Assembly (NCBI GenBank): GCA_027579435.1
Contig: JANBPK010000852.1
Span: forward strand, 82,622 to 146,621
Direction: 5' to 3'
Length of the DNA stretch: 64,000 nucleotides
DNA from: Candolleomyces eurysporus
Taxonomy: Eukaryota > Basidiomycota > Agaricomycetes > Agaricales > Psathyrellaceae
In this document: in pieces, positions 44,122 to 55,418 of the stretch
Numbering within the stretch: position 1 is the first letter of the stretch
Layout of the letters: each line of letters begins with the position of its first letter
The notes under the pieces: generated by a model
Told to the model about the DNA's origin: nothing
The model's database searches: none
What the model saw: only the letters and a program-made list of their open reading frames with translations
Program-made: the position numbers and the translations under genes

Positions 44122-47100
44122 TCACTCAGACATATAGAAGTCATCAGAGTCTTCCGCCGCCTCCGACATCTCTATATCAGGTTGATTTTGGCAACTATTC
44201 TCGTACTTCAAACTTGCAGCTTCGAGCCATAATTCAACCTGAGTGAGGACACCATCCACTACTTCTGTCATGCTACTGCGTGCCCGTGCTTGGGCAGGAT
44301 CGCTCGGTGCGAATTCCCACAACGCTGAAAGGTGAACCTCAATCTAAGTCGACCGTCAACACAGGAATCGATACACTTGTGAGTGAGCCCAACCTTTTCG
44401 GCAAGATTTGTGCCTATAGACTGGTAAAGCGCTTTGCCCACGGCGACTGCCGCTTGGTCAAGGTGGTCCATGATAATATCAGCACCATTTTCAAACATCG
44501 CTTCTCTGTTGTCATCGACGTTAAGGAAGTTTTCGATGCACAGCTTATGAGGGATGCCTCAGCATTGGAAAAAAAAAAAAAAAATCAAGTTCCACGAAGG
44601 TCAGACGCACCTTCTGACGAACGTAGCTGTGGGTCCCTCTGTGCTCCATCGCTTCTATGTAGGTTTCCCACATCACCTTTTGAACGTGCGGGACCATGCA
44701 GCGGGAGATCGCTTTTTGGTGCTTTGTCAGCGCATTATTGACGACATCCACGGAGGCCTCTAGCGTCAACTGAGCATCCTTCAAGCACAGATCTGCTTGC
44801 TCCCGGGCATCATCCTTAAAATCTCCGGCAACGGTGTTTTGGAAGTCCCTGAGAAGCCGTGTGATTGCAGCAGTAACAGAATTTTTCAAGTCGCAGAAGA
44901 AGTCTGATTGAAAAAGGTCGCTCCATGAATGGCGGATGGTTAGTGTAAAAGCATGCAACAATTTGAGGTTCAGATCGTGTTCTCGGAAGCTTCCCTTGCG
45001 GGCGAGGACTGTCATAATGATGATGAGAAAAGACCAGTGCTATTGAACATTCCATCTTATGAAGACCCGCTTACCGGCTCGATATGTGTTCCATCGCATG
45101 CCGCAATCCTCGGTAAATTTTTTTGCTGCGGATACGGCCATTGTGGACGCCTAGGGTTGAACTCAGTCACCAGCATTGCAAGCAAATGCATGAATACAAA
45201 CACATTCAGCACCAATTTGGCATTCTTCTTCCAAGTTATCCCTGAACCGTTGCTTGAGGTCTGTAACGCAGGAATCCACCAGCATGGAGAACTCCTGCAC
45301 TAGAGTTAGGGGCCTGGCGGTATCCTGAAGGCAGGTTGACATACATACCTTTCTCAAGCGTGAAGCGATGCCAATGGGCTCTCCGAATTCATCCAAAGTG
45401 AGGCCCTCAATGATATTGCGAAAATCCATTTCTGAATCGCTGCTTTCGACATAATTGCGCTTTGCAGACTTTCGCTTGCCTCGTACCGTGCCATCTTTCT
45501 TTCCATGCCGTTTCCGCTCCCCAGCAGGCTTCCGCTCCTTGTTGTCAAAGTCTAGGTTCGCAGGGTTGCGGCCAAGTTTTCGCGATTCGTAGACGCGAGG
45601 GGGTGACGGTTTTTCAGCGTTTCCAGACACTTTCCTTTGAGCAGACCTTGTCGATGGGGACTCCCATTGCTTGCGAAGTGCTTTGCGACTGATAGCGCTT
45701 GCTTCACCGGTGATACTTTCTAGGTAAGTGCGAATCTGATTCGAGAATAAAGAGATGCGAGAGAGGAATTGTTTCGACGTGCTTGCACGGGATGATGTCA
45801 ATGAATGACACCAAGCCCGCAAGGCTGGAACGCCCGTGTCGCTGATATCTGTAAAACAGGATGCTGCCCCATCTCCTTGTACTTTGCCTAGTGGGGTTAT
45901 TCAATTTGGGCAATTCTGGTGATGTGATACGAAGTAACGTACCTGTTAATCGAAGATAGTCGCGACTCGAACATGTGAAGACAGGCAGCGTGATGGTGCT
46001 ATAATCTAGAAAGGCATATGTTACCAGCCCAGTAGCTTAGAAAGGGCAGGTACCCGCATGTCATATTACCTCTTGGGAGAGCTGAAGAGTCAAAGTGTTC
46101 CGAGTCGCCTCGCTCGGTGTTCCTGTCTGGTCGAATGTTCAGCAGATGTGTGACTTCAAGTTGAAACAGAATCAGCCCACCATCTATTTCTCTAAGACCC
46201 GTTCGAAAATCCTCTTGAATTATACGCCGAGAATATTCAGATCGTTTCAGCGAGCAGAAGGCGACCTTTTCTTGCTGTGCGAGGTCACGGTCTTGCTGCA
46301 TGGTGAACATCTTGTCAACAAGTTCATGTCTCCTTTCCTTGGCGGTGTTCAGCTTCTTTCTCTGGGCTTCAATTTCAATATCGAAGTATGGCAGAGCCGC
46401 GCCGATGTCACCACTTTGATTGGAGTGCGAGGGGGCACTCCGGTTCGCAGCAGCCGCCTTGTAGTTCGACTCAACTCGACATCTTTTGTCTGCCGCTCCT
46501 TGCCCTGGTCGATGACTACTCTGTTTCGTACTCGTGACTGGGCCGTCATTCGTTAGTTTCGAAAGTCGCTTTTCATGGGCTATTCATATGGATGAAATTG
46601 AGTGAAAGGAACAGGGGAACACCAAAGCGGAGGTACTTGCCTTCAATCTCCTGGATTTGGGATCTCATTTTCTCCATATTGCGGGTGATCCGTCCATCGA
46701 GATCGGTAATCCGTGCGTCGATTTGCCGGTACTTCGGATCCGTTTCGAGTTTCAAGAAACTAATGATTTCTGAACAAGAGACGTCATCGCATTTCGTGGC
46801 GATAAATGTCAGGGATTTTTCATTATAACTGTCAATTTTCCATGAGTCGCATGTTCCGGAAAGTCGATGTGACTGGGCACGCTACCTTCTGTCTGCCAAA
46901 CCGAAAGGCCAATGCTGCTTATTGTCACCTGGCCATCGTAAAATATATGACCGCTCACGCACCCACTTGGAACCAGTCCGTCAACACCAGGAAGCTGTAA
47001 AAGGCACGAATTGAACTTACGCTTTAGTTGCGTCCTGAATGTATCTCCCAGTAGTTCTGGAAGGAGGACTTAGGACTGAAAAGTGTGGACAGAAGATTGA

Positions 47101-48797
47101 TACTCACCCATTGCTATCTTGTCAGAGACAGCTCGCGTAATGGGGGCTACAATCCAAAAGCAATCTGCCTGCCCCATGTATGCCTTTGCAATCTCGTTCC
47201 TGGCCGAGTTGGCATCGGCAACGCCTAATTTGAATCCCATTAGAAGTCATCTAGAAAATTCAAGGTAACTGCACCTGGAAGATCAACAATAATTGCACCG
47301 GTTTTGAGGGCTTCAGCATGACACTGTATGTCTACTTGACGGATTAATGGCCACAGTGCTGGCTGCTTGTCCTGACGACCAGACTCATTTCCTTTCCGCG
47401 TCTCTCTATTCTTCCCTTTCCACTTCCCATTCTCCCTTGTCCTTTTGCTATTGTTTGATTTTGACGGTAAATCACACGTCTGGTCCTCGGAGCAAATGTA
47501 TTTTGCCACCTCCTTCCCAAAGCTTTCGGAATCTAGGGAGCTAACGTGCTTTGTCTGACCAAAGGTTTGAGATATATCTGGAAGAAATCAGCCACTTCGT
47601 CGGAAGCAACCAAAGATCAGTAGGAATGGAACAGACCAGGATGAAGATCGATGATATCTTGTGCGCTCAGTCTTAAAAAGTCTTCAAGCTGCATTTTCGG
47701 GTATACTGCTTTTACCTTCACAATCCGAATGTCCCATTAGATACGGAGGGAGGCTGGCGGCTGTGACAGTGAGAAACGCGCACCTTCTGCCAGGCAATGG
47801 CCGCTTCACTGTTAGTGTCTGTTGTAGCTGCGTCGTCAGCCAGGTCTTGGAGTAGGGCCGTGAGCTCATCTTTCCACTCCTCTCTTGTCAAGAATGCGAT
47901 AGCAGCAGTGATTTTGTCGGGGTCCTCACGATAGGAGATACGAGTAACAACAGAGGTGCAAGCTGCAGACCCTTGTTATTGAAGCCTACCTTGGCCGAGG
48001 GAAGTAGAGGGCGCACCGCGTATACCGCTTGTTGGGACGATGTTGTCTGTATCATGGATTAGAGACAGAGAATTGTCGTAGCGCTGATCTTACCATCTAA
48101 TACAGCGTTTATAACGGAGGATTTACCAGCACCCGTAGCTAGGGACAACTATAAACGAACCTTTCGATAAATCGGAATACGAGAAAGTGCACACCTCCGC
48201 ATACTGCGATTAGAGTGGTAGGAAGAGTCTCCTCCTTCAGGCTGAGAAGGAATGGAGTCAGCGCTCAGCGTTATCGCATGAGTTGAAAGTAGCTTGAGCG
48301 CTTGGACCTCTGGTTTACTCACCTTTGAATTTCGCGCTCCCAGACTTCTCTGCGCAACTTGTTGATCGAAAGCTTGACCAAGCTTTCTTCAAGGGTATTG
48401 ACCATCTTCATTCCTTCACGGAGTGCTTCTTCCGGCTCATATTCTATCTCCTTCGCATTGTTGTAGCGCTTGTATGTTGCCTTTGCTGGGGGCTGAAATG
48501 TGCCCGTAACTCTGATGTCGGAGTCAGGAGCATAATGTACCGGCGGATCGTCCACGTCGATGAGGTCGAGATCTGGAGTTTCCACATGTCGAGCCGAACC
48601 CTAGTACACAAAGTGGATCGGATGCGCGGAATGAGGCATAGAAGGCCATACATATACTTACAGATTTTTGCTTTCGACCAGTGTCGGAAGGCCAGATGAA
48701 GTTCGGCTCCGGGTCAGCGGGCTCTCTTTTGATTCGGGGCCACTGATGGGCGTATGTCAGTGATCAGACACGCACAGAGCAAGGGAAGACAAACCAT
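44122..48797 (-). CDS. SLIP-GC-like dynamin-type GTPase, copy A
   Basis: Large multi-exon gene. G1 is 'LIAVCGATGAGKSSVINAVL', then 'DDNIVPTSGIRACTSVVTRI'; G3 is 'AIIVDLPG'; G4 is 'ATKCDDVSCSEIISFLKLE'. These GTP-binding motifs and their spacing fit dynamin-superfamily GTPases, and the arrangement is that of nuclear GTPase SLIP-GC-like proteins. Before the G domain is 'VTGTFQPPAKATYKRYNNAK', then an acidic helix; after G4 come long charged helices ('ITRNMEKMRSQIQEIEG'). Between G1 and G3 sits a Lys/Arg-rich loop. The C-terminal part ('ALWEFAPSDPAQARARSS' to 'DSDDFYMSE') mirrors copy B. The start is uncertain: ATG 48795-48797 spliced after one codon to 'WPRIKREPADPEP' fits, but other first exons are possible. 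Function in fungi is unknown. It could act in membrane or nucleic-acid processes, or defence. Confidence 0.75.
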
Positions 48798-49076
48798 GAC
48801 TGGAAGCAGATGAGCTACAGACGAGTTCGATAGCTACTCGGAATCCTTGAGCGCTTGAGCTCACTCACATGTACTTTTCACTATCGCATACACTTTCGCT
48901 GGGTTTCAAAATGTGGCGTCTGAACCTCTCACGGTCCCTATATTCACGACTTGCATGCAGATCAACGGTCACAATAGCAGGAGACTAACTATGTACTGAC
49001 TACTACGAACGACTTGGCATGGCTAAGGGGAATTGCCACAGTAATGTAATTCAGAACCGACAAACTCGCATGTTAC
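48798..49076. other. Intergenic region between the GTPase genes
   Basis: About 280 bp. Upstream of copy A and downstream of copy B. No clear promoter motif or RNA gene is seen. Confidence 0.35.
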
Positions 49077-52000
49077 TCATGTTTCGAGCATTTCGATATC
49101 CTCCGTCTCATAACCTGAATTCTTCAACGCGTTGGATGGCGCGACTTGCCGCCAAAGGCACAACTGGTCTTGGGCTTCGGCGACTACTTTCAACGCACGC
49201 GCACGAGCATTCAATTGCACTGGGTCATCGTAGGCCTCTTCCCAAAGAACTGCAAGGTTGACTTCGATCTGGGAGAGGAGATATACGGTGAGGAACTGGA
49301 ACGGATGTGGTTGAAACCGTGATGCTTACCGCCTGCGCTAGGCTAAATCCTACACGAGACCTAAGGGCTTTCCCAACATTGCTTGCAATTTCATCCAACT
49401 GAGCAAGAATTCTAGTGTTCCCCTTTGTGAGAATTCTTCCAATGTTACTATAAACATAGCACCGGAAGAAGTTCTGGCAAATAATCATAAACTTGACGAA
49501 TGCTATTCAGAGATGAGAAGCGAGGCCTACCTTCTGCTCATCGACACTACCAGCGCCTGTGATTTTAAGTGTCTCCATGTAGGCATCCTTTAACTCTTCC
49601 CGCAGATAAGGTTCCATGGAGTAGGATATGGTCTGCTGTCGGCTGTTCACGGTGCTTTCCATATGAGTTATCATCTCGCGCATGGAAGCATTAACAGTTT
49701 CAAAGCATGCAATAACTTGCTCTTTTGCACGACCCCTAAGCTCCTCAGGTGCTGAAACCTCGATTTCATGCAGGAGTTTGCTAATCTTATTTCTGATCGA
49801 CGCCTCGAATCCACCGAGCAAATCCGATTTGAATAGCTTGTTCCATGCCCTGGCAATGCTCTTCGTGAAAGGCTTTAGGAGCCGCCTATTAAGGTTGACG
49901 CCATCGTTTCTGATTCCTTGACGTCGGAGGGCTTAAAACGCTTGTCAGTACAATTTTTTCCACATGGTCAATGCTACACACCGGCTCGAAACTTCTTCCA
50001 ATGTCCGGCATTCATGAACTTTTCTACAGTCGGAACAGCCTTCTTCGTGGCCTTGCGCTATATTTGAGCCGATGTGCGATCCGAACACAAAAGGAACACG
50101 AACAGCTGCAGCGCCAACTCGACATCTCTCTTTGAGACTATCTTTGAATCGCTTCTTCAAATCGGCAACGCATTCCTCGACAGAATCTGAGAATTCCTAC
50201 AGCAGCATATGTCAGACAATTCAAATTACAAAAACATGCAATTCGAGCATACCCAACATAACCGCGGCACAATCCCTATGGCGCTCTTTGGAATGTCACT
50301 AGCAACCCTCCACCTCAGCTTGGCATTCGGACACTTAGCCTTCGGATCCCGGGATTCCCAGTGTTTTCGGAGTGCTTTTTGGTGCTCGACAGTCGCCTCA
50401 CCCAAGTGCTCGATATAGGTTTTGACTGTCCCAACGAAAGCTGACAATCGGTTTAAGAATTCTTGGGCTGCACGATGGCGAGACCCGGTGGTCAATTCAC
50501 TGCACCGTTCTTGCAAAGCAGGAACACCGGTCTGCTCAACGTCCGTGAAGCATGATGGTTCCGCATGGCCGTCGATCAGTCCTAGGACAATGTTCGGTTG
50601 GTATCCTCAGCAAGGTAACATGGGGGTTAGGTACCTTTCAACGCCATGTAATCACGACTTGAGCAAGCGAACACGTTGAGATTGATGGCTTCATAATCTG
50701 GAGAACGTTAAGGCATGTAAGTCGAATGCGAGGAGTAACTTTACCTTTGGTATCGCTGTCATCATTGGGATCATAATTCTGTTGGTCGCCTTGCTCCGCC
50801 GCAATTTCTACAAATACAATTGGTGAGTGTCTCTCNAAAAAGCCCCAGAATTCGAAAGGGCGCACCATCCTGCATCCTGAGACCTTGACGGAACTGTTGC
50901 TGAAGGATTGTTCTAGAATGCTAAACACAGAACTGAGCCGCCGGTTTTTACCAAGTCGCAACACGGAACGTACCTCAGAGCGCTTGATGGAGCAAAAGGC
51001 CTTCTTCTTCTTATTCAGAAGGTCTAGCTGTTCTCCCAGAACCAAAATTTGATCATAAGCCTTCATTTGTTCTTCTCTTGACCTTCGCAACTTCTCATTA
51101 AGAGAATCATACTCTGTTTTATCGTTTGATTCGCGATCGGAAGGGGCACAGTGAACGCTGACGCCGTCTCCGCCATAGGTCTTGCGCCTTTTTTGGNAGG
51201 TGGNCGGAGTCGTACTTTCTGTATTCTTACGCTTCTTAGTAGTCCTCTGATCCTGCTCTAGCTTCCGGAGCCGCTTATGTAGAGCTAGTCAAACCGGTCA
51301 AGACGACACGGAGAAAGGAGGAGAGAAATGGGGGCTCACAGTCGATAGACTTGTGCAGCTTGTATTTCGTCGACTTATATTTGTCAGCCTGCTTCTTGCA
51401 CTTGTCGATCTGCCGCTGAATTGCTTGCAACTCAGCGTTGGTATGAAGGTTCAACTCGTTGATGACTTCGTGGCATTGGAGTTCATCGCATTTGCTAGCG
51501 ATGAAGGTAATGCTCTTCTCATCGTAGCTGATTGCAAAATGAGCATGGCGCAATCAGACTATTCGCAAGGGATATCGCTCACTTTCCATCTTTCAAAGGT
51601 ACAGCTAAGCGTTAAAATTGTCACTCGACAAACGCAGCCACTTACCCACTACAAAGTACCGTCAGTAAAACCATCAAACCAGGACAGAAAATGCTGACAA
51701 CTTACTCATAAGTTGATACTTGAAAGCATCCCCGAGAAGGTCTTGTAATCGCCAATCGTCAGCGCTCCAAATCGCAGCAGGGAAAATAAATCCTACCTTG
51801 AGCAGTTCCATCGCTTACAGCTCGATTAATATCAGCCAGAATCCAGAAGAAATTCGCCTTCTTCATGTATTCCTTCGCGATATTGTTTCTTGCGGCGTTC
51901 AAATCCGCCACACCGGGTAGGTCAACCAGAATAGCACCAGTAGACAACGCCTTCGCTTTGCACTTGATACCAACTTGGCGGATCAGAGGCCAGAAGGTTG

Positions 52001-53559
52001 CTCCCTCCGATTCCTGATCACTTTCGTCTGAAAGGCGCTCCGAGTCGCTGTCGTTCGAGTTTTCGTCGGAAAGATCCTCATCGATGTCGCTATCTTCAGT
52101 AGAGAAATCCGGGTGTATTGCACTTCCGCCTGAGCCAATGTATGGCGCGATCTTTCGACCGAAGATTTTCGAGTTCTTCGCGGTTATGCGCTTTGTCTTA
52201 CCCAGAGCCTCAAGAACCTCTGTAAAGGGGGTCACGGTGTTATTACTCAAAGAAGACCTAGAATAAGCTGACCCACGTACCGGGATCGAGGGCGAGAATC
52301 TCGTCGACTTTCATCCTCATGAGTTGGTCCAGGCTGATAGTGGGGTACACTGCGTGAACCTAGAAGAGCAGCAACAGTTCGAAGCTCGTCAGAAAGAGTC
52401 TAGACGATCGAAGGGTCCGTGCAACTCACCTTGGCATACGCGATGGCCGCTTCGCTACTGAGGTCAGCCACCCGCATGGGCCTCCTCGCCCCAATGTCCC
52501 CCGCCAAGTCTTGAAGGAGGACGTCGAGCTCCTCCCTCCACTCCTCTAGAGTCATGAACGAGACATCCGCTGCGATATGATGTTTGTTGGCGAAATTGTG
52601 ATAGCGTATTTCGGTGACAACGGAAGTACAGGCTGCAAATAGGAGAAGGTTCCGCCTTGAATGCGAGGAATAGGAGGCGTCTCAGATTATTACATACCGC
52701 GAATACTGCTCGTTGGGACGATGTTGTCTAAATAACGTTGAGCATAAGCGAGGATGACTAGAGATACTATGAAGCGTACCATCCAGAACTGCGTTGATAA
52801 TAGACGATTTTCCGGCGCCAGTGGCTTTGATATATCCAGCGTGAGACGACGGCCGCACCGAGACTAGCTAGGGAATAAACCATACCTCCACATACAGCAA
52901 TCACCGTATCAGGAGGGGTCCAACTTGTGAGACTGGAGTAAGGATAGTCAGCCAACCCGCGGGCAAGATTGAAATCCAATTCGACGACTTCTCACCTTTT
53001 GACCTCCTGTTTCCAAACCTCCTCCCGCCACCGGCCACCAAGATCGAGCTTCCGCAAGCGCTTTTTAATCGCTTTCACCATCTTCACGCCTTCTTCGACC
53101 ACTTTCTCCGGTGCATACTTAATGTCCGATGCGTTGGAGTACTGATAGGTCGGGGCTTGGAACTCCGAGCTTCCAGTGGTGCCGACGTCTGAGTCTTCCT
53201 CTGGCTCTGGGGTCGAGCCAAAGAGCTCGGAAAAACCCTATCTAGGATTTAGAAACGACTGGGAAGGCACATAACTTGAACCGAAAGCTTACATCTTCCT
53301 CGTCCTCTTTTTCCCCTAGGTGTCTTGCACCCTCCTCCGCCTCCTCTTCCTCATCCGCTTCGACATCCGAGTGGCCTCCGAATAACATTTCTTCCAGTTC
53401 TTTACTTCCCAAAGGCGCAGGAGACATTTCTTGTCTAGCAAAGACTTCCAGGTTCAGGTCTGCTGTCCGGGCTTGGGGGTATACCAAGTTCGTCAGGACC
53501 CGTTCGCCCAGTAGAGTTGAAGGATTCGGGGACGCAAATCCCCGTCGGTAACCAACCAT
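49077..53559 (-). CDS. SLIP-GC-like dynamin-type GTPase, copy B
   Basis: Starts at ATG 53557-53559 ('MVGYRRGFASPNPSTLL'), with a long acidic N-terminal segment ('EADEEEEAEEGARHLGEKED'). G1 reads 'VIAVCGATGAGKSSIINAVL', followed by 'DDNIVPTSSIRACTSVVTEI'. Then comes a Ser/Asp-rich insert 'LSDENSNDSDSERLSDESD', G3 'AILVDLPGVADLNAARNNIA', 'FFWILADINRAVSDGTAQ', and G4 'IASKCDELQCHEVINELNL'. Helices with 'QRQIDKCKKQADKYKSTKYK' follow. The C-terminus reads 'EVNLAVLWEEAYDDPVQLNA' and ends 'TEDIEMLET' (stop 49077-49079). Both copies share exon layout and G-motif flanks, so they are tandem duplicates, but divergence is large. Ns at 50836, 51197 and 51204 cloud local frames. Confidence 0.78.
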
Positions 53560-54008
53560 AAAAATTCTGNAAAAAAGGTGTTTAGTTCAGAGCTGGAGAT
53601 GCGTTGCTCAGGCGTGGGTACGGAGGTTTCCTGGAGGAGGTCAAGTGAAGAGGACCAGCGACCGGTCCATTTTGTGGCTCGGGCCCCTGCAAGAGCGTGT
53701 GACNAAAAAAGTCGAGAAATCTTGTGACATTTTGGGTAGACATTTTGCGAGGCTTTATATCCCCGCGATGAGAATGGCTGGCTTCAAGTCGTTTGAATAA
53801 CTGAATCCGGAAGAAAATAGCAAACGGGAAGAGGCAGGGCGCTTGGGCGCTTGAGCACTTGAGCGCCGTTGACGTTCAATTGAACTTACGAAACCTCGGT
53901 TGATGATTGGTCCGATGGAGGCTATCATTGAGGCTTCGACAAGGGATTAATAACTATTTATGCCAATTCTATCAGTAGGTACAAAGTTCAGTAGTGTCCA
54001 TCATACAC
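53560..54008. other. Promoter region of GTPase B
   Basis: About 450 bp including Ns at 53570 and 53704 beside A-runs. It has 'gcgcttgggcgcttgagcacttgagcgcc', a short direct repeat of GCGCTTG/GCACTTG near 53838-53866 (possible regulator site, unproven). Confidence 0.4.
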
Positions 54009-55320
54009 TTCAATTCTTTTCGCCCTCGACCGATGGTGATTCTGCTTCTTCCAACTTTCCTTCCTCCTTCGCATCGCGTTCTGCGATCCACGCCCTGATA
54101 AAGGTACTACTGAGTTTCATGTCTTTGAGCCAACCAGCATCTTCGTGGTCGAGGTTGTGGTTGGTTGCTGAGATTACATCAATCACGAAGAGCTCCAGAG
54201 GAGGGAAGTCCTTCGCAGCGCGATGAGTGGCAACTGTACACCAGAGTCAACAGTTAGAACGACGGTAAGGAGAAGAACAAGAAGTGACTGACTCTCTTTC
54301 GCCCCTGAGATAGTTTCTCTGCTCACCACGAGAGCCTGAACATTGGGATCCCAACCGGTTGGACCGTAGACATCGTTTAGCTCCACAATGTAAAGTTCCA
54401 GCCCCTTCTTGAAGCGATTCAAAAAGTCTCGGACGTTCTGCATCCGGACTTCGAGGGGTTCAACAAGATGGGCGTTTGGCTTCTTTGTAAGGAGGTTCGA
54501 AGAGGTTACTCCGACAATGAGCTTTTCAGAAGCAATCCAAGCACCCATAGAGAGGAGAATCTTATGCCCTGGATGCAGGTGGTCAAAGGTACCTCCAAGG
54601 GCTACCACCGGATAAAATGGAGGTTGTTCGACGATGCTCGAAAGCGTGACGTCATCTCCGGACTTGGCGGTAGCCGTCCTCGAGAGGACGGGCGTGGTAG
54701 TCTCAGAGGTAGGCTGGGAAAGCATGGAATAGCTTCCTGAAGATAGGGGATGCCCCCCGGCAGGCAGATACGCAGTGCGAAGAGCCCCGATGGACGGGGG
54801 GAGTGGGGTAGCGATAGAGTCTGTCGCAGTGTCAGACACAGAGCTGCATGAGAGTTGGGTGTTTCTGGTTACCTCCGCTAATCCGAAAGACGACCTCCAC
54901 ACCCAATTCTGATACGAGACTCTCAAGGTCTGCTTCGAGATGGTCATCGTTGAGCCCCTTGAGCAAGATGTCTATGTCCATGAGCACCTTGCCCATCTCC
55001 TGAGCAGTCTTGGTGGCCTGGACATAGACATAAGTGAGCAGTTTCTGGACATCGTTCCAGCTCGACCGTGCAGTGTGTGAGACGGCCAGGGTCTCTGAGT
55101 AGGTCAAGCCTTGATGTTGGACGTTGAAGAATCTGGAGAAGAGAACGATGGTGAGCTTGTGCTTGGTGAGGGTGGCTGCTGTGTGAACGACCGAGGCCAG
55201 GAAATAGGGAGTATCGAGGTTCTGGAGGGTGGCGAGCAGGATCGCGGTGCCTGCGGTTTCTGTGGGCACCGTCGCTGGCATGGTCGCGGATTGCTGAGAT
55301 GAGTCGAGGACCGGGGACAT
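54009..55320 (-). CDS. CAB4: Phosphopantetheine adenylyltransferase (eukaryotic type)
   Basis: Three exons, ATG 55318-55320 ('MSPVLDSSQQSATMPATVP'; a second ATG at 55279-55281 is possible). A long N-terminal region of some 180 residues ('LLATLQNLDTPYFLASVVHT' and on) precedes the nucleotidyltransferase core 'VVALGGTFDHLHPGHKILLS'. Its T/HxGH-type nucleotide motif marks the PPAT domain, followed by 'LIVGVTSSNLLTKKPNAHLV', 'VELNDVYGPTGWDPNVQALV' and 'VSRETISGAKEIATHRAAKD'. It ends '...FIRAWIAERDAKEEGKLE' with an acidic tail. The enzyme converts 4'-phosphopantetheine and ATP to dephospho-CoA. No kinase (DPCK) domain follows, so it is the fungal single-function type. Introns at 54890-54842 and near 54290-54236. 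Its promoter is shared with the DHHC gene. Confidence 0.9.
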
Positions 55321-55418
55321 GGCGATCCGGAGCAGCGATCAGCGGGCGTGGGAAAGGGATGCCCGTTTACGCACTCGGTATGTTTGCTGTCCTCATCCGC
55401 CAACTTCCCAGTCCGCCC

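Noticed and set aside
55299..55321. Overlapping divergent start codons (CATG) of PPAT and DHHC genes
   Set aside because: The frame from ATG 55319 gives an unlikely N-terminus. ATG 55419 with a shift at N 55501 reads better, so the overlap is probably chance.
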